A stretch of DNA of 64,000 bases, taken from DATBDE01 sp036270095 (lineage in GTDB: Bacteria; Actinomycetota; Thermoleophilia; Solirubrobacterales; Solirubrobacteraceae). The position numbers were made by a program, and so were the translations under genes. Below are positions 24,521 through 33,889 of this stretch, in pieces. Under the pieces are notes generated by a model. That model did no database searches, was not told where the DNA came from, and saw only the letters and a list, made by a program, of their open reading frames with translations. The first letter of the stretch is position 1; the number at the start of each line of letters is the position of its first letter. Location of the stretch: NCBI GenBank assembly GCA_036270095.1, contig DATBDE010000054.1:6789-70788 (forward strand), in the 5' to 3' direction.

Positions 24521-25460
24521 CGCACGCCTCCTTGATCCGGTCGACGGACGGCAGCACGGCCTGCTCGAGCGGCGGCGAGAACGGGATGGGCACGTTCGGC
24601 GTGGCCACCCGCACCACCGGCCCGTCGAGGTCCTCGAAGCCGCGCTCGGCGATCAGCGCCGCCACCTGGGCGCCGGCCGCGCAGAGCTCGTTGGCCTCGT
24701 CGACCACCACCACCTTCGCGCACGCGCGCACGGAGTCGAGGATCGCTTCCTCGTCCAGCGGCACGAGCGAGCGCAGGTCGAGCACGCGCACGCCCTCGAG
24801 CTCCTCGGTGGCCTCGAGCGCGGTGTGCACCATCGCGCCGTAGGTGATGACCACGAGGTCCTCGCCGTCGCGCGCCACCCGCGCGCGCATCGGGGTCGCG
24901 TAGGCGCCGACCTCCACATCGCCTTTTATGCGCCGGTACAGGTGCTTGTGCTCGCAGAAGAGCACCGGGTTGGGGTCGCGGATGGCGGAGATCAGCAGCC
25001 CCTTGGCGTCCTCGGCCGTGGCGGGGGCGACGATCTTGATCCCGGGCGAGTGCATGAACCACGCCTCGGGGTTCTGCGAGTGGAACGGCCCGCCCGAGAA
25101 GCCGCCGCCGGTGGGGAGCCGCACGGTGATCGGCACCGCGAGCCCCTGGCGGTAGTGCATCTTGCCCGCCACGTTGACGAGCTGGTCGAAGCCGCAGGAG
25201 ATGAAGTCCGAGAACTGCATCTCGCACACCGGTCGCAGGCCGACCACGGCGGCGCCCACCGCGGTGCCGACGATGCCGGCCTCGGCCAGCGGCGTGTCCA
25301 TGACGCGGTCGGGCCCGAACTCGTCGATGAACCCGTCCGTCACCTTGAACGCGCCGCCGAACACGCCGATGTCCTCGCCCATGCAGAACACGCGCTCGTC
25401 GTCGCGCATCTCCTCGCGCAGTCCATCGCTGATCGCCTGCAGATACGTCATCGCCGGCAT
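24501..25460 (-). CDS. 2-oxoacid dehydrogenase E1 beta subunit (branched-chain/acetoin type)
   Basis: This 319-residue transketolase-like beta subunit has VFCMGEDIGVFGGAFKVT at the N-terminus, TPLAEAGIVGTAVGAA for the diphosphate side of ThDP, LPTGGGFSGGPFHSQNPEAWF, and the C-terminal domain with VLDLRSLVPLDEEAI. It pairs with the alpha subunit encoded immediately upstream (TGATG overlap) to decarboxylate a branched-chain or similar 2-oxoacid and acylate the E2 lipoyl group. Confidence 0.92.
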   Translation of the reverse strand: MPAMTYLQAISDGLREEMRDDERVFCMGEDIGVFGGAFKVTDGFIDEFGPDRVMDTPLAEAGIVGTAVGAAVVGLRPVCEMQFSDFISCGFDQLVNVAGKMHYRQGLAVPITVRLPTGGGFSGGPFHSQNPEAWFMHSPGIKIVAPATAEDAKGLLISAIRDPNPVLFCEHKHLYRRIKGDVEVGAYATPMRARVARDGEDLVVITYGAMVHTALEATEELEGVRVLDLRSLVPLDEEAILDSVRACAKVVVVDEANELCAAGAQVAALIAERGFEDLDGPVVRVATPNVPIPFSPPLEQAVLPSVDRIKEACVELLAY

Positions 25461-26491
25461 CAGCTGACCCCCGACCAGGGCGCCTGGCCGTCGCCGAGCA
25501 CGTTGGCCTCGCCCTCGCAGAACACGCCCGCGGTCGCGGTCGCCCCGTCGGGCATGGGCATGGCCAGCGCCTCCTCCACACCGGCCTCGATCGCGGCCGC
25601 GACCTCCGCGCGCACGGCGGCCACGTCGACGCCGAGGCCCTCGAGCACGCGCTCCTGGCGCTCGATCGGGTCCTTGCGCCGCCACTCCTCCAAGCGCTCC
25701 TTGTCGACGTACTTCATGTCGTCGTGGGCGGCGTGGCCGTGCATGCGCATGGTCTCGCAGGCGATCAGCGTCGGGCCCTCGCCGGCGAGCGCGCGCTCGC
25801 GCGCCTCGCGCGTGGCCTCGAAGACCGCCTCGACGTCGTTGCCGTCGACCGACCAGCCCGGGAAGCCGTAGCTCTCGGCGCGGTGCACAGGGTCGACCGC
25901 GAACTGCGCCTCGAGCGGCGTCGAGTACGCGAACTGGTTGTTCTCGAGGACGAAGATCACCGGCAGCTTCTGCACGCCGGCCCAGTTCATGGCCTCGTGG
26001 AAGTCGCCGCGCGACGTCGAGCCGTCGCCGAACCAGGTCAGCGCGCAGCGCTGCTCGTGGCGCAGCTTGAACGCCATCGCCATGCCGGTGGCGACGAGCA
26101 TCATGTCGGGCAGCATCGAGACCATCCCGACGCAGCCCAGCTGCCAGTCGCCGAAGTGCACGTTGCCGTCGCGACCACCGGTCACGCCGCCCGCGCGGCC
26201 CATGTACTGCGCGAAAATGCGCGCCGGGGTCACCCCGCGCACGAGATGGGCGGCGAGGTCGCGGTGCAGCACGCACAGGCGGTCCTTCGGGCCCATCGCG
26301 AATGCGGCGCCGGCCGACACCGCCTCCTGCCCGAACCCGTCGTAGAACGAGCCCGGGACCTTCCCCTGTCGGTACAGGGTCATCGCCCGCTCCTCGATGC
26401 CGCGCATCAAGAGCATGTAGCGAAGAAGACCGACCCGATCGTCACGGGTCAGGTGCCCGGTCGCATCGGACCGAGCGGTCTCAGTTGCCAT
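25460..26491 (-). CDS. 2-oxoacid dehydrogenase E1 alpha subunit (branched-chain/acetoin type)
   Basis: This 343-residue ThDP-binding subunit shows the GDG...NN cofactor motif (FGDGSTSRGDFHEAMN to VLENNQ), QGKVPGSFYDGFGQEAVSAG near the N-terminus and MRMHGHAAHDDM in the phosphorylation-loop region. The sequence style (YDGFGQEAV) is nearer to acetoin or branched-chain enzymes than to the second E1 in this window. ATG 26491 has a GGAG-type site upstream. It is the first gene of a long minus-strand run that includes lipB and lipA. Confidence 0.9.
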   Translation of the reverse strand: MATETARSDATGHLTRDDRVGLLRYMLLMRGIEERAMTLYRQGKVPGSFYDGFGQEAVSAGAAFAMGPKDRLCVLHRDLAAHLVRGVTPARIFAQYMGRAGGVTGGRDGNVHFGDWQLGCVGMVSMLPDMMLVATGMAMAFKLRHEQRCALTWFGDGSTSRGDFHEAMNWAGVQKLPVIFVLENNQFAYSTPLEAQFAVDPVHRAESYGFPGWSVDGNDVEAVFEATREARERALAGEGPTLIACETMRMHGHAAHDDMKYVDKERLEEWRRKDPIERQERVLEGLGVDVAAVRAEVAAAIEAGVEEALAMPMPDGATATAGVFCEGEANVLGDGQAPWSGVS

Positions 26492-26618
26492 CTCTCGTTT
26501 CTCCCTCTGAGCCGGAAGCGGGGTCTCCGTCCGGGCCCTGTCGGTGTGAGCGCGGGATCTCCGCGCCGACCCGCAAACGAGAGTACCCGTCCCGTCGTCG
26601 CACGTACTCTCTTTCGTG

Positions 26619-27215
26619 ATGGAGCAGGTCCGGTGGTCGCGTCTTCGCTGGCGGCTTCGGGGGGCGTGGCTCTGGCCGACGTTCATCGCCCTCACCGTCG
26701 TCGACGCCGTCCTGCTCCAGGCGGTGCCGATCGCAGGCGAGCACGGGCCCGACCTGTTCCCGGGCATGGTCCTCGCCGGGGTCTTCAACCTCGTGGCGGT
26801 GGCGGTCCTGGCCCCGCTCTGCGCGGTGCTCGTGCGCCGGCGCCGGCCCGACATGCCGCGGACCGTCGCGCGCGACTACGCCGGCACCGTGCTCGTGGTC
26901 GCGGTCACGCTGATCGTGGTCGCGGTCGGGCTCCTGCACCGGCCGGCGCTGCTGGAGGCCAAGCGCGCCCGCGCGGCCCAGCTCGCGGCGGTGCAGCGCT
27001 ACGTGCTCACCCGCGCCCCCGCCGCGTACCGCGTGCACGTCGCGCTCGCCGACACCGTGCGCATGGACGCCGACCTGTTCCGCACCTGCGTGCCCGGCGG
27101 CCGGCCCGACCGGGCGCTGTGCCTCTTTGTGGACACGTCGCAGTCGCCGCCCGGCGTCACGCTGGACCGCAGCCGCGCCCCCAACGAGGCGGTCGGCGCG
27201 CCGACGCCGCACTAG
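26619..27215 (+). CDS. Membrane protein of unknown function
   Basis: This 198-residue protein has three probable membrane segments (about 18-36, 48-68 and 88-108) followed by an extracytoplasmic or cytoplasmic domain with two Cys (FRTCVPG, ALCLFVD). GTG 26616 directly precedes ATG 26619. It is a lone plus-strand gene between two minus-strand dehydrogenase runs and ends 6 bases before the pdhC stop. I do not recognise a family. Confidence 0.7.
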   Translation: MEQVRWSRLRWRLRGAWLWPTFIALTVVDAVLLQAVPIAGEHGPDLFPGMVLAGVFNLVAVAVLAPLCAVLVRRRRPDMPRTVARDYAGTVLVVAVTLIVVAVGLLHRPALLEAKRARAAQLAAVQRYVLTRAPAAYRVHVALADTVRMDADLFRTCVPGGRPDRALCLFVDTSQSPPGVTLDRSRAPNEAVGAPTPH

Positions 27216-27221
27216 CGGCGC

Positions 27222-28460
27222 TCAGAGCGCGAGCGAGGCCGGCGCCTGCAGCAGGTCGCGGATGCGCGCCAGGAACTGGGCGGCGTCGGCGCCGTAGAGG
27301 ATGCGGTGGTCGCAGGCCAGGGTCACGGCCATGCGGTGACGCGGCACGATCTCCCCGTCGACCACGACCGGGCGCTGCTCGATCGCGCCCACGGCGAGGA
27401 TGGCGGCCTGCGGCGGGTTGATCACGGCGGTGAAGCTGGTGATCCCGTACATGCCGAGGTTGGAGACGGTGAAGGTGCCGCCGGAGAGGTCGGGCGGCGC
27501 GATCGTGCCCTCGCGCACCTTGCCCGCCAGCTCGCGCGTGGCCCGCGCGATCTCGCCCAGCGATTTGCGGTCGGCGTCGAAGACGGTCGGGACGATCAGC
27601 GCGTCCTGGGCCGCGACGGCCACGCCGACGTTGACGCGCGCGTGCAGCTCGTAGCGCCCGTCCTTGTAGGAGCCGTTGGCGCGCGGGTACTCGCGCAGCG
27701 CCAGCGCGCAGGCCTTGACCACCATGTCGTTGAAGGAGGGGACGACCTCGGCCACGTCCTTGAGCTGCGCGCGCATGGCCACCGCCGCCGCCATGTCGAT
27801 GTCCATGTCCAGCGCGAAGTCGGGCACGGTGGCCTTGGACTCGGCCATGCGGCGCGCGATGAGCTGCTGGGTGCGCGTGAGCTCGACAAGCTCCGAACTT
27901 CCCTTGCCGGTCTGGGTGTCGGGCGTCGGGGTTTCGGGCGTTGGGCCTTGGGCGTTGGGCGTTGGGGCCGTGGCGCCCTCGACGTCCGCTTTGACGATCC
28001 GGCCGCCGGGGCCGGTGCCGGACAGCGAGGACAGGTCCAGGCCCTTCTCCCGGGCCATCCGCCGCGCGATCGGCGACGCCTTGACCCGCTCGCCGCCGTT
28101 GGACTGCTGGGCTGGCTCGGGCTCGGGCTCGGGCTCGGGCTCCGGCGGCGGAGCAGGCTCGGCCTCGGGCTCAGCGCCCTCCGACGCCCGACGCCCGACG
28201 CCCGACGCCCCATCGCCCGCCGCCCCCGCCGCCCCGTTGAGCCGCGCGATCACCTCGCCCACCGGCAGCGTGTCGCCCTCGGCGGCCACGATCTGCAGCA
28301 CGCCGTCGGTGTCGGCCTCGTAGGTCATCGTGGCCTTGTCGGTCTCGATCTCGACCAGCTCGTCGCCGCGGGCGACCTCGTCGCCCTCGGCCTTCAGCCA
28401 CTTGATGATCGTCCCCTCCTCCATGGAGTCGGAGAGCCGGGGCATCGCGATCTCGGACAC
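27222..28460 (-). CDS. pdhC: Pyruvate dehydrogenase complex E2 (dihydrolipoamide acetyltransferase)
   Basis: This 412-residue E2 has one lipoyl domain (1-76, lipoyl-Lys in IETDKATMTYE) and linker 1 with SGVGRRAS then an (EP)n run. The subunit-binding domain is ASPIARRMAREKGLDLSSLSG. Linker 2 reads PTPNAQGPTPETPTPDTQ, and the catalytic core has ACDHRILYGADAAQFL with the active-site His and SNLGMYGITSFTAVINPPQ. It is the last gene of the run that starts at thiE. As in the other E2, both linkers are coded by 7-bp arrays. Pyruvate specificity is inferred from pdhA/pdhB. Confidence 0.92.
   Translation of the reverse strand: MSEIAMPRLSDSMEEGTIIKWLKAEGDEVARGDELVEIETDKATMTYEADTDGVLQIVAAEGDTLPVGEVIARLNGAAGAAGDGASGVGRRASEGAEPEAEPAPPPEPEPEPEPEPAQQSNGGERVKASPIARRMAREKGLDLSSLSGTGPGGRIVKADVEGATAPTPNAQGPTPETPTPDTQTGKGSSELVELTRTQQLIARRMAESKATVPDFALDMDIDMAAAVAMRAQLKDVAEVVPSFNDMVVKACALALREYPRANGSYKDGRYELHARVNVGVAVAAQDALIVPTVFDADRKSLGEIARATRELAGKVREGTIAPPDLSGGTFTVSNLGMYGITSFTAVINPPQAAILAVGAIEQRPVVVDGEIVPRHRMAVTLACDHRILYGADAAQFLARIRDLLQAPASLAL
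27914..27963 (-). repeat. 7-bp tandem array in linker 2 of pdhC
   Basis: Seven units of GGGCGTY-type sequence: two at 27914-27927, one with a one-base insertion (27928-27935), and four at 27936-27963. They encode PNAQGPTPETPTPDTQ on the minus strand. Orientation is opposite to the array in linker 1 of pdhC. Confidence 0.8.
28182..28209 (-). repeat. 7-bp tandem array in linker 1 of pdhC
   Basis: Four perfect copies of CGACGCC, identical in unit, copy number and orientation to the array at 24197-24224 in the other E2 gene. They encode SGVGRRAS on the minus strand, just after the lipoyl domain. Confidence 0.88.
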
Positions 28461-28481
28461 GACGACGGGTTATACCGACCG

Positions 28482-30209
28482 CTAGTACCGAGGCGTGCTC
28501 CGGGCCAGCGCCTCGGCCGCGGCGGGCGGCTCCGGGCGCCCGAAGTAGAAGCCCTGGCCGACGTCGCAGCCCAGCGCCCGCAGCACCGCGAGCTGGTCCG
28601 GGCGCTCGACGCCCTCACCGACCGCGCGCAGGCCCAGGGCGTGGGTCAAGTCGATGATCGCGGCCATGATCGGGCCGTCGTTGGCGTCGCGTCCGAGCTC
28701 GGCCACGAAGGCGCGGTCGACCTTGAGCACGTCGACGCGGAAGCGCTTGAGCGAGGACAGCGCGCTGTAGCCACTGCCGAAGTCGTCGATGGCCAGCCCC
28801 ACGCCCATGCCGCGCAGCGCGGCCAGCGTCTGCTCGGACCCGCTCGCGTCCTCCATGACCACGCTCTCGGTCACCTCCAGGCACAGCCGCGCCGGGTCCA
28901 GGCTCGCGCGCTGCAGCGCCTCGCCGACCACGTCCAGCAGCTCGGGCTGAGTGAGCTGGCGCGCCGAGAGGTTCACCGCCATCTCCGGCGCACCCGACGT
29001 GCCCGGCAGCGCCGTCCAGCGCTCGGCCTGGCGGCACGCCTCGTCCAGCACCCACGCGCCCAGGGCGACGATCAGCCCGGTCTCCTCGGCCACGGCGATG
29101 AATTCACCGGGCGCCAGCAGCCCGCGCTCGGGGTGCTGCCAGCGCACGAGCGCCTCCCAGGACACGATCCGCCCCGAAATGAGGTCGATCTGGGGCTGGT
29201 AGTGGAGGACGAGCTCGTCGCGCTCGAGCGCGCGGTGCAGAGCGCTCTCGATCGACAGCCGGCGCACGGCCCGCTCGCGCAGCCGGGCGTCGAACAGCTC
29301 CACGCGCGACTTGCCGCGCTCCTTGGCCCGGTACATGGCCGCGTCGGCGTCGCGCACGAGCGACTCCGCCAGCCCCTCGTCGTGCGCGTCGCCTTCGGCC
29401 ATGGCGATGCCGATCGACGCGGTCAGGAACGTGTCGGCCTCGTTCGCCCCGAGCGCGAACGGCATCCCCACCGCCTCGGCCATGCGCTGCGCGATGGTGA
29501 CCACGGCGCGCTCCGAGGGCACGTCCTCGCACAGGGCCGTGAACTCGTCGCCGCCGAACCGGGCGACGGTGTCGCCGGGGCGCAGCGCCTGCTCGAGCCG
29601 CGCGCCGACGTCGACCAGTACCCGGTCGCCGGCCTCGTGGCCGAGCGAGTCGTTGATGAGCTTGAACCGGTCGAGGTCGAGGAAGAGCACCGCCACCGAG
29701 GAGCTGCGGCGCTCGGACCGCGCCAGCGCCAGCTTGAGCCGGTCCAGGAACAGCGCCCGGTTGGGCAGCCCGGTCAGCGCGTCGTGGAGGGCCTGGTGGG
29801 CCAGCGCGACCTCGGCCCGCTTGCGCTCGATTGCGTAGCGCACCGAGCGCGAGACCAGGTGGTCGTCGACGCGCCCCTTGATCAGGTAGTCCTGCGCCCC
29901 GCCCTGCACCGCGCGCAGCGCGACCTCCTCGTCGTCGAGGCCGCTGAGCACGACGATGGGCACGTCGGGCGCGAAGGCCTGGACCCGGTCGACCGCCTCC
30001 AGGCCCTGGGCGTCGGGCAGCGAGAGGTCGAGAAGGATGCACGTCGCGTCGGCCCGCAGCAGGTGCTCGCGCGCCGCCGCGACGCGGTCGAAGTGGTCGA
30101 AGGCGAAGTCGCCCGGCCAGGACGAGCGCAGCATCTCGCGCACGAGCACGGCGTCGCCGGGGTTGTCCTCGATCAGGACCAGCCGGGGCAGCGCGCCGTT
30201 GTCGCTCAT
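28482..30209 (-). CDS. Response regulator with GGDEF and EAL domains
   Basis: This 575-residue protein has an N-terminal receiver (5-125; phospho-acceptor Asp in CILLDLSLPDAQG). A GGDEF domain (about 145-305) has an intact ARFGGDEFTALCED. An EAL domain (about 325-570) shows WEALVRW, VTESVVMED and IDDFGSGYSAL. Both c-di-GMP-making and -breaking halves look intact by motif. It is coupled by TGATG to the upstream histidine kinase, which should phosphorylate it. It lies between pdhB and pdhC. Confidence 0.93.
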   Translation of the reverse strand: MSDNGALPRLVLIEDNPGDAVLVREMLRSSWPGDFAFDHFDRVAAAREHLLRADATCILLDLSLPDAQGLEAVDRVQAFAPDVPIVVLSGLDDEEVALRAVQGGAQDYLIKGRVDDHLVSRSVRYAIERKRAEVALAHQALHDALTGLPNRALFLDRLKLALARSERRSSSVAVLFLDLDRFKLINDSLGHEAGDRVLVDVGARLEQALRPGDTVARFGGDEFTALCEDVPSERAVVTIAQRMAEAVGMPFALGANEADTFLTASIGIAMAEGDAHDEGLAESLVRDADAAMYRAKERGKSRVELFDARLRERAVRRLSIESALHRALERDELVLHYQPQIDLISGRIVSWEALVRWQHPERGLLAPGEFIAVAEETGLIVALGAWVLDEACRQAERWTALPGTSGAPEMAVNLSARQLTQPELLDVVGEALQRASLDPARLCLEVTESVVMEDASGSEQTLAALRGMGVGLAIDDFGSGYSALSSLKRFRVDVLKVDRAFVAELGRDANDGPIMAAIIDLTHALGLRAVGEGVERPDQLAVLRALGCDVGQGFYFGRPEPPAAAEALARSTPRY

Positions 30210-31255
30210 CACGCCGGAAGCGTAAAGCGGAACACGCTGCCCTCGCCGGGAGTGGACTCGACCCAGATGCGCCCCCCGTGGCGTTCGGCGATGGCGCGGC
30301 AGATCGCCAGGCCGATGCCGGTGCCGGGGTACTCGTTGGGCGCGTGCAGGCGCTGGAAGACCTGGAAGATGCGCTCGTCGAACTCGGGGTCGATGCCGAT
30401 GCCCTCGTCGGCGACGGCAAGCGCCCATTCGTCCCCGTCGCGCGCGGCGGTGATGCGCACCACCGGCGGCTCGCCGCCCGTGAACTTCAGCGCGTTGACA
30501 ACGAGGTTCTGCACGAGCTGCACCAGCTGGCTGGCGTCGCCGCGGACCGTGGGCAGGTCGCCGACCTCGATGGTCGCATCGGTCTCGTCGATCGAGGTCT
30601 GCATGCCCTCGAGCACGCGCTGGACGAGCGGGCCCATCGCGATCGGCTCGTGCTCGAGCTCGGCCCGACCGACGCGCGAGTAGCTGAGGAGGTCGCGGAT
30701 GAGGGCCTGCATGCGCTCGACCCCGTCGACGATGTAGCGCATGAACTCGCCGGCGTCGTCGTCCAGCCGGTCCGCGTAGCGGCTCTGCAGCAGCGACACG
30801 AACCCGCTGACCATGCGCAGCGGCTCGGAGAGGTCGTGCGAGGCCACGTAGGCGAAGCGCTCGAGCTCCTCGTTGGAGCGCTCGAGGTCGGCCGCCCGCC
30901 GCTCGAGCTCGCCGCGGTGCGTGATGTCCTTGGCCACGGCGTAGAGGAGGCCTTGGTCGGGCACGCCGATCGCATTGAACAGGAAAACTCCGTAGCTGCC
31001 GTCGCGGCCGCGGATGCGCAGCTCGAAGTCCTGCGACTCCGCACCGCCCGCCAGCGCGGTGACCTCGGCCAGCGCGCGCTCGCGGTCGTCGGGGTGGATG
31101 AACTCGGTGTAGGGGACCGCGCGCAGCTCGTCCTCGGACCAGCCCAACGTCCGCTCCCACGCGGGGCTCGCGCGCTTGATGTACCCGTCGAACCCCGCGG
31201 TTACGAGCGGGTCGAGCGACAGGTCGAAGAACTCCTCGTAGTGCGGTTCGCCCAC
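30209..31255 (-). CDS. PAS-domain sensor histidine kinase
   Basis: This 348-residue soluble kinase has a PAS domain (about 8-120: DPLVTAGFDGYIKRASPAWERTLG), a HisKA helix with the phospho-His in ASHDLSEPLRMVSGF, and an ATPase domain with VNALKF (N box), ADEGIGIDPEF (G1) and GTGIGLAICRAI (G2). No membrane segment is visible, so it senses a cytoplasmic signal. It is 37 bases after pdhB and overlaps the receiver-GGDEF-EAL gene. The bacteriophytochrome-like catalytic half is typical of such pairs. Confidence 0.93.
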   Translation of the reverse strand: MGEPHYEEFFDLSLDPLVTAGFDGYIKRASPAWERTLGWSEDELRAVPYTEFIHPDDRERALAEVTALAGGAESQDFELRIRGRDGSYGVFLFNAIGVPDQGLLYAVAKDITHRGELERRAADLERSNEELERFAYVASHDLSEPLRMVSGFVSLLQSRYADRLDDDAGEFMRYIVDGVERMQALIRDLLSYSRVGRAELEHEPIAMGPLVQRVLEGMQTSIDETDATIEVGDLPTVRGDASQLVQLVQNLVVNALKFTGGEPPVVRITAARDGDEWALAVADEGIGIDPEFDERIFQVFQRLHAPNEYPGTGIGLAICRAIAERHGGRIWVESTPGEGSVFRFTLPA

Positions 31256-31292
31256 CCTCGACCATTCCCCACGATCGGTATCGGTCGGCGGC

Positions 31293-32288
<996 letters not shown>

Positions 32289-32298
32289 CAGTGGCCCA

Positions 32299-33378
32299 CT
32301 ACTCTTCTCCGGCCAGCTCGCGCTCGTCCTCGCCGCGGTGCACGCCGGCCGAGCGCTCGTCGACCGAGTACCAGCCGCGCACCTGGTCGCCGAGGACGTA
32401 GATGTCGTCGTAGAGCGACTCCGGGGCGGGGAACGGCGACTGGTCGGCGAAGGCCACCGCCTCGTCCACCGTGCCCAGGACCTCTTCGTCGACCCGCTCG
32501 GGCGTGCCGTCCTCGATCAGGCCGGCGTCGATCAGGCGCTGGCCGAAGGCGGTGATCGGGTCACGCTTGCGCCACTCCGCCACCTGCTCCTTGGTGCGGT
32601 ACTCCTCGGGGTCGGCCATCGAGTGCCCGCGGAACCGGTAGGTGACCGCCTCGACGACCTGGGGCTGGCGCTCGCTGCGGGCGCGCTCGACGGCGGCGGC
32701 GATCGCGTGGAAGGTGTCGACGACGTCCATCCCGTCGCAGCTCGTGCCGGGCACGCCGTAGCCCTCGGCCTTGCGCGCGAGGTCGAGCACGGCCGAATGG
32801 CGGTCCAGCGCCGTGCCCATGCCGAACTGGTTGTTGGTGACCATGAAGACGATTGGCAGCCGCCACAGCGCGGCCAGGTTCATGGTCTCCCCGAACGTGC
32901 CCTGGTTGGACGCGCCGTCGCCGAACACGCACAGGGTCACGTCGTCGGTGCCCTTGTAGTCGCTGGCCAGCGCGTGGCCGGCGCCGATGGGCAGGTTGCC
33001 GCCGACGATCCCGTAGCCGCCCATGAAGCGGCGCTCGAGGTCGAACATGTGCATGGAGCCGCCGCGCCCGCGCGAGCAGCCGCCCTCGCGGCCGAACAGC
33101 TCGGCCATGACCGTCTTGGGCTCGGTCCCGCGCGCCAGCGCGTGGCCGTGCGAGCGGTAGGTCGAGATCAGGTAGTCGGTGTCGCGCAGGGCGCGCACCG
33201 AGCCGACGATCGTCGCCTCCTCGCCGATGGCGAGGTGCAGGAAGCCACCGACCTTGGCCTTCGCGTACATCTCGCCCGCGCGCTCCTCGAAGCGGCGGAT
33301 GAGGGTCATCGCGTTCAGCCACTCGAGGGCGGCCTCCTTGTCGGGGAGCTCCTGACGCTGTTCGGCTTCGACGCTCAT
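32299..33378 (-). CDS. pdhA: Pyruvate dehydrogenase E1 alpha subunit
   Basis: This 359-residue ThDP subunit has the cofactor motif FGDGASNQGTFGETMN ending in VTNNQFG, the SRGRGGSMHMFD segment, YRSHGHALARG near the N-terminus, and YRFRGHSMADPEEYRTKEQV typical of pyruvate enzymes. It decarboxylates pyruvate and passes the acetyl group to the E2 lipoate. It is 16 bases after the DsbA-like gene and 10 before pdhB. Confidence 0.93.
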   Translation of the reverse strand: MSVEAEQRQELPDKEAALEWLNAMTLIRRFEERAGEMYAKAKVGGFLHLAIGEEATIVGSVRALRDTDYLISTYRSHGHALARGTEPKTVMAELFGREGGCSRGRGGSMHMFDLERRFMGGYGIVGGNLPIGAGHALASDYKGTDDVTLCVFGDGASNQGTFGETMNLAALWRLPIVFMVTNNQFGMGTALDRHSAVLDLARKAEGYGVPGTSCDGMDVVDTFHAIAAAVERARSERQPQVVEAVTYRFRGHSMADPEEYRTKEQVAEWRKRDPITAFGQRLIDAGLIEDGTPERVDEEVLGTVDEAVAFADQSPFPAPESLYDDIYVLGDQVRGWYSVDERSAGVHRGEDERELAGEE

Positions 33379-33394
33379 ACGGGCTCGACGATAC

Positions 33395-33889
33395 TCACGT
33401 ACCCACGACGGCGGGTACCGTCTCGACCTTTGCTTGGGCCGTGTTCACCTCCAGGGCCCGCGCGACCCGCTCGCTCGCGAGCGCACGCGTCATCGCATGG
33501 GGGTGGATCTCGCACGCCGCCGCGGCGATCAGGAGCGTGTCCGGGTCATCGAGGCTGCGCCCGGCGGCGAAGGCCTGGCGGAAGGCGGCGAGCGAGAAGG
33601 CCACTGCGCGGCCGATCGACTTCGCGTACGTGGCGGCCAGCGGCGCAAGCTCGCTCTGCGCAGGCCAGGCCGGCGGCAGCCACAGCGGCTGCAGGCCCTG
33701 GGCGTCGGCCGTGCGCACGAGGTCCTCCTCGTAAGAGAGGCGCTCTTCGGCGCAGCGGAAGCCGTGCTCGGTGGGCAGCGCCACCGGCACCCACTCGGGC
33801 ACGACGGGCAGCTCGGCGTTGATCCGCTCGGCCCAGAGGTAGCAGTCGGGGTCGCGCAGGTCGTAGTAGAAGCGCGGCTGGTCGCTCAT
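33395..33889 (-). CDS. DsbA-family (thioredoxin-fold) protein without CxxC
   Basis: This 164-residue protein resembles the DsbA/2-hydroxychromene-2-carboxylate isomerase group. The first strand (QPRFYYDLRDPDCYLWAERIN) is followed by helical SELAPLAATYAKSIGRAVAFSLAAFRQAFAAGR and DDPDTLLIAAAACEI. At the place of the DsbA CxxC it has DPDCY, so a disulfide oxidase role is unlikely; a glutathione- or thiol-dependent isomerase role is possible. ATG 33889 overlaps the SnoaL-like stop as ATGA. It is part of the run leading to pdhA. Confidence 0.7.
   Translation of the reverse strand: MSDQPRFYYDLRDPDCYLWAERINAELPVVPEWVPVALPTEHGFRCAEERLSYEEDLVRTADAQGLQPLWLPPAWPAQSELAPLAATYAKSIGRAVAFSLAAFRQAFAAGRSLDDPDTLLIAAAACEIHPHAMTRALASERVARALEVNTAQAKVETVPAVVGT

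Noticed and set aside
24197..28209. CRISPR-like repeats
   Set aside because: The units are 7 bp without spacers and lie inside coding linkers; no cas genes are near.
27306..30683. A 1125-codon open frame on the plus strand
   Set aside because: It lies antisense to pdhC and the GGDEF-EAL gene, whose motifs are intact; high-GC third-position bias leaves long stop-free shadows.
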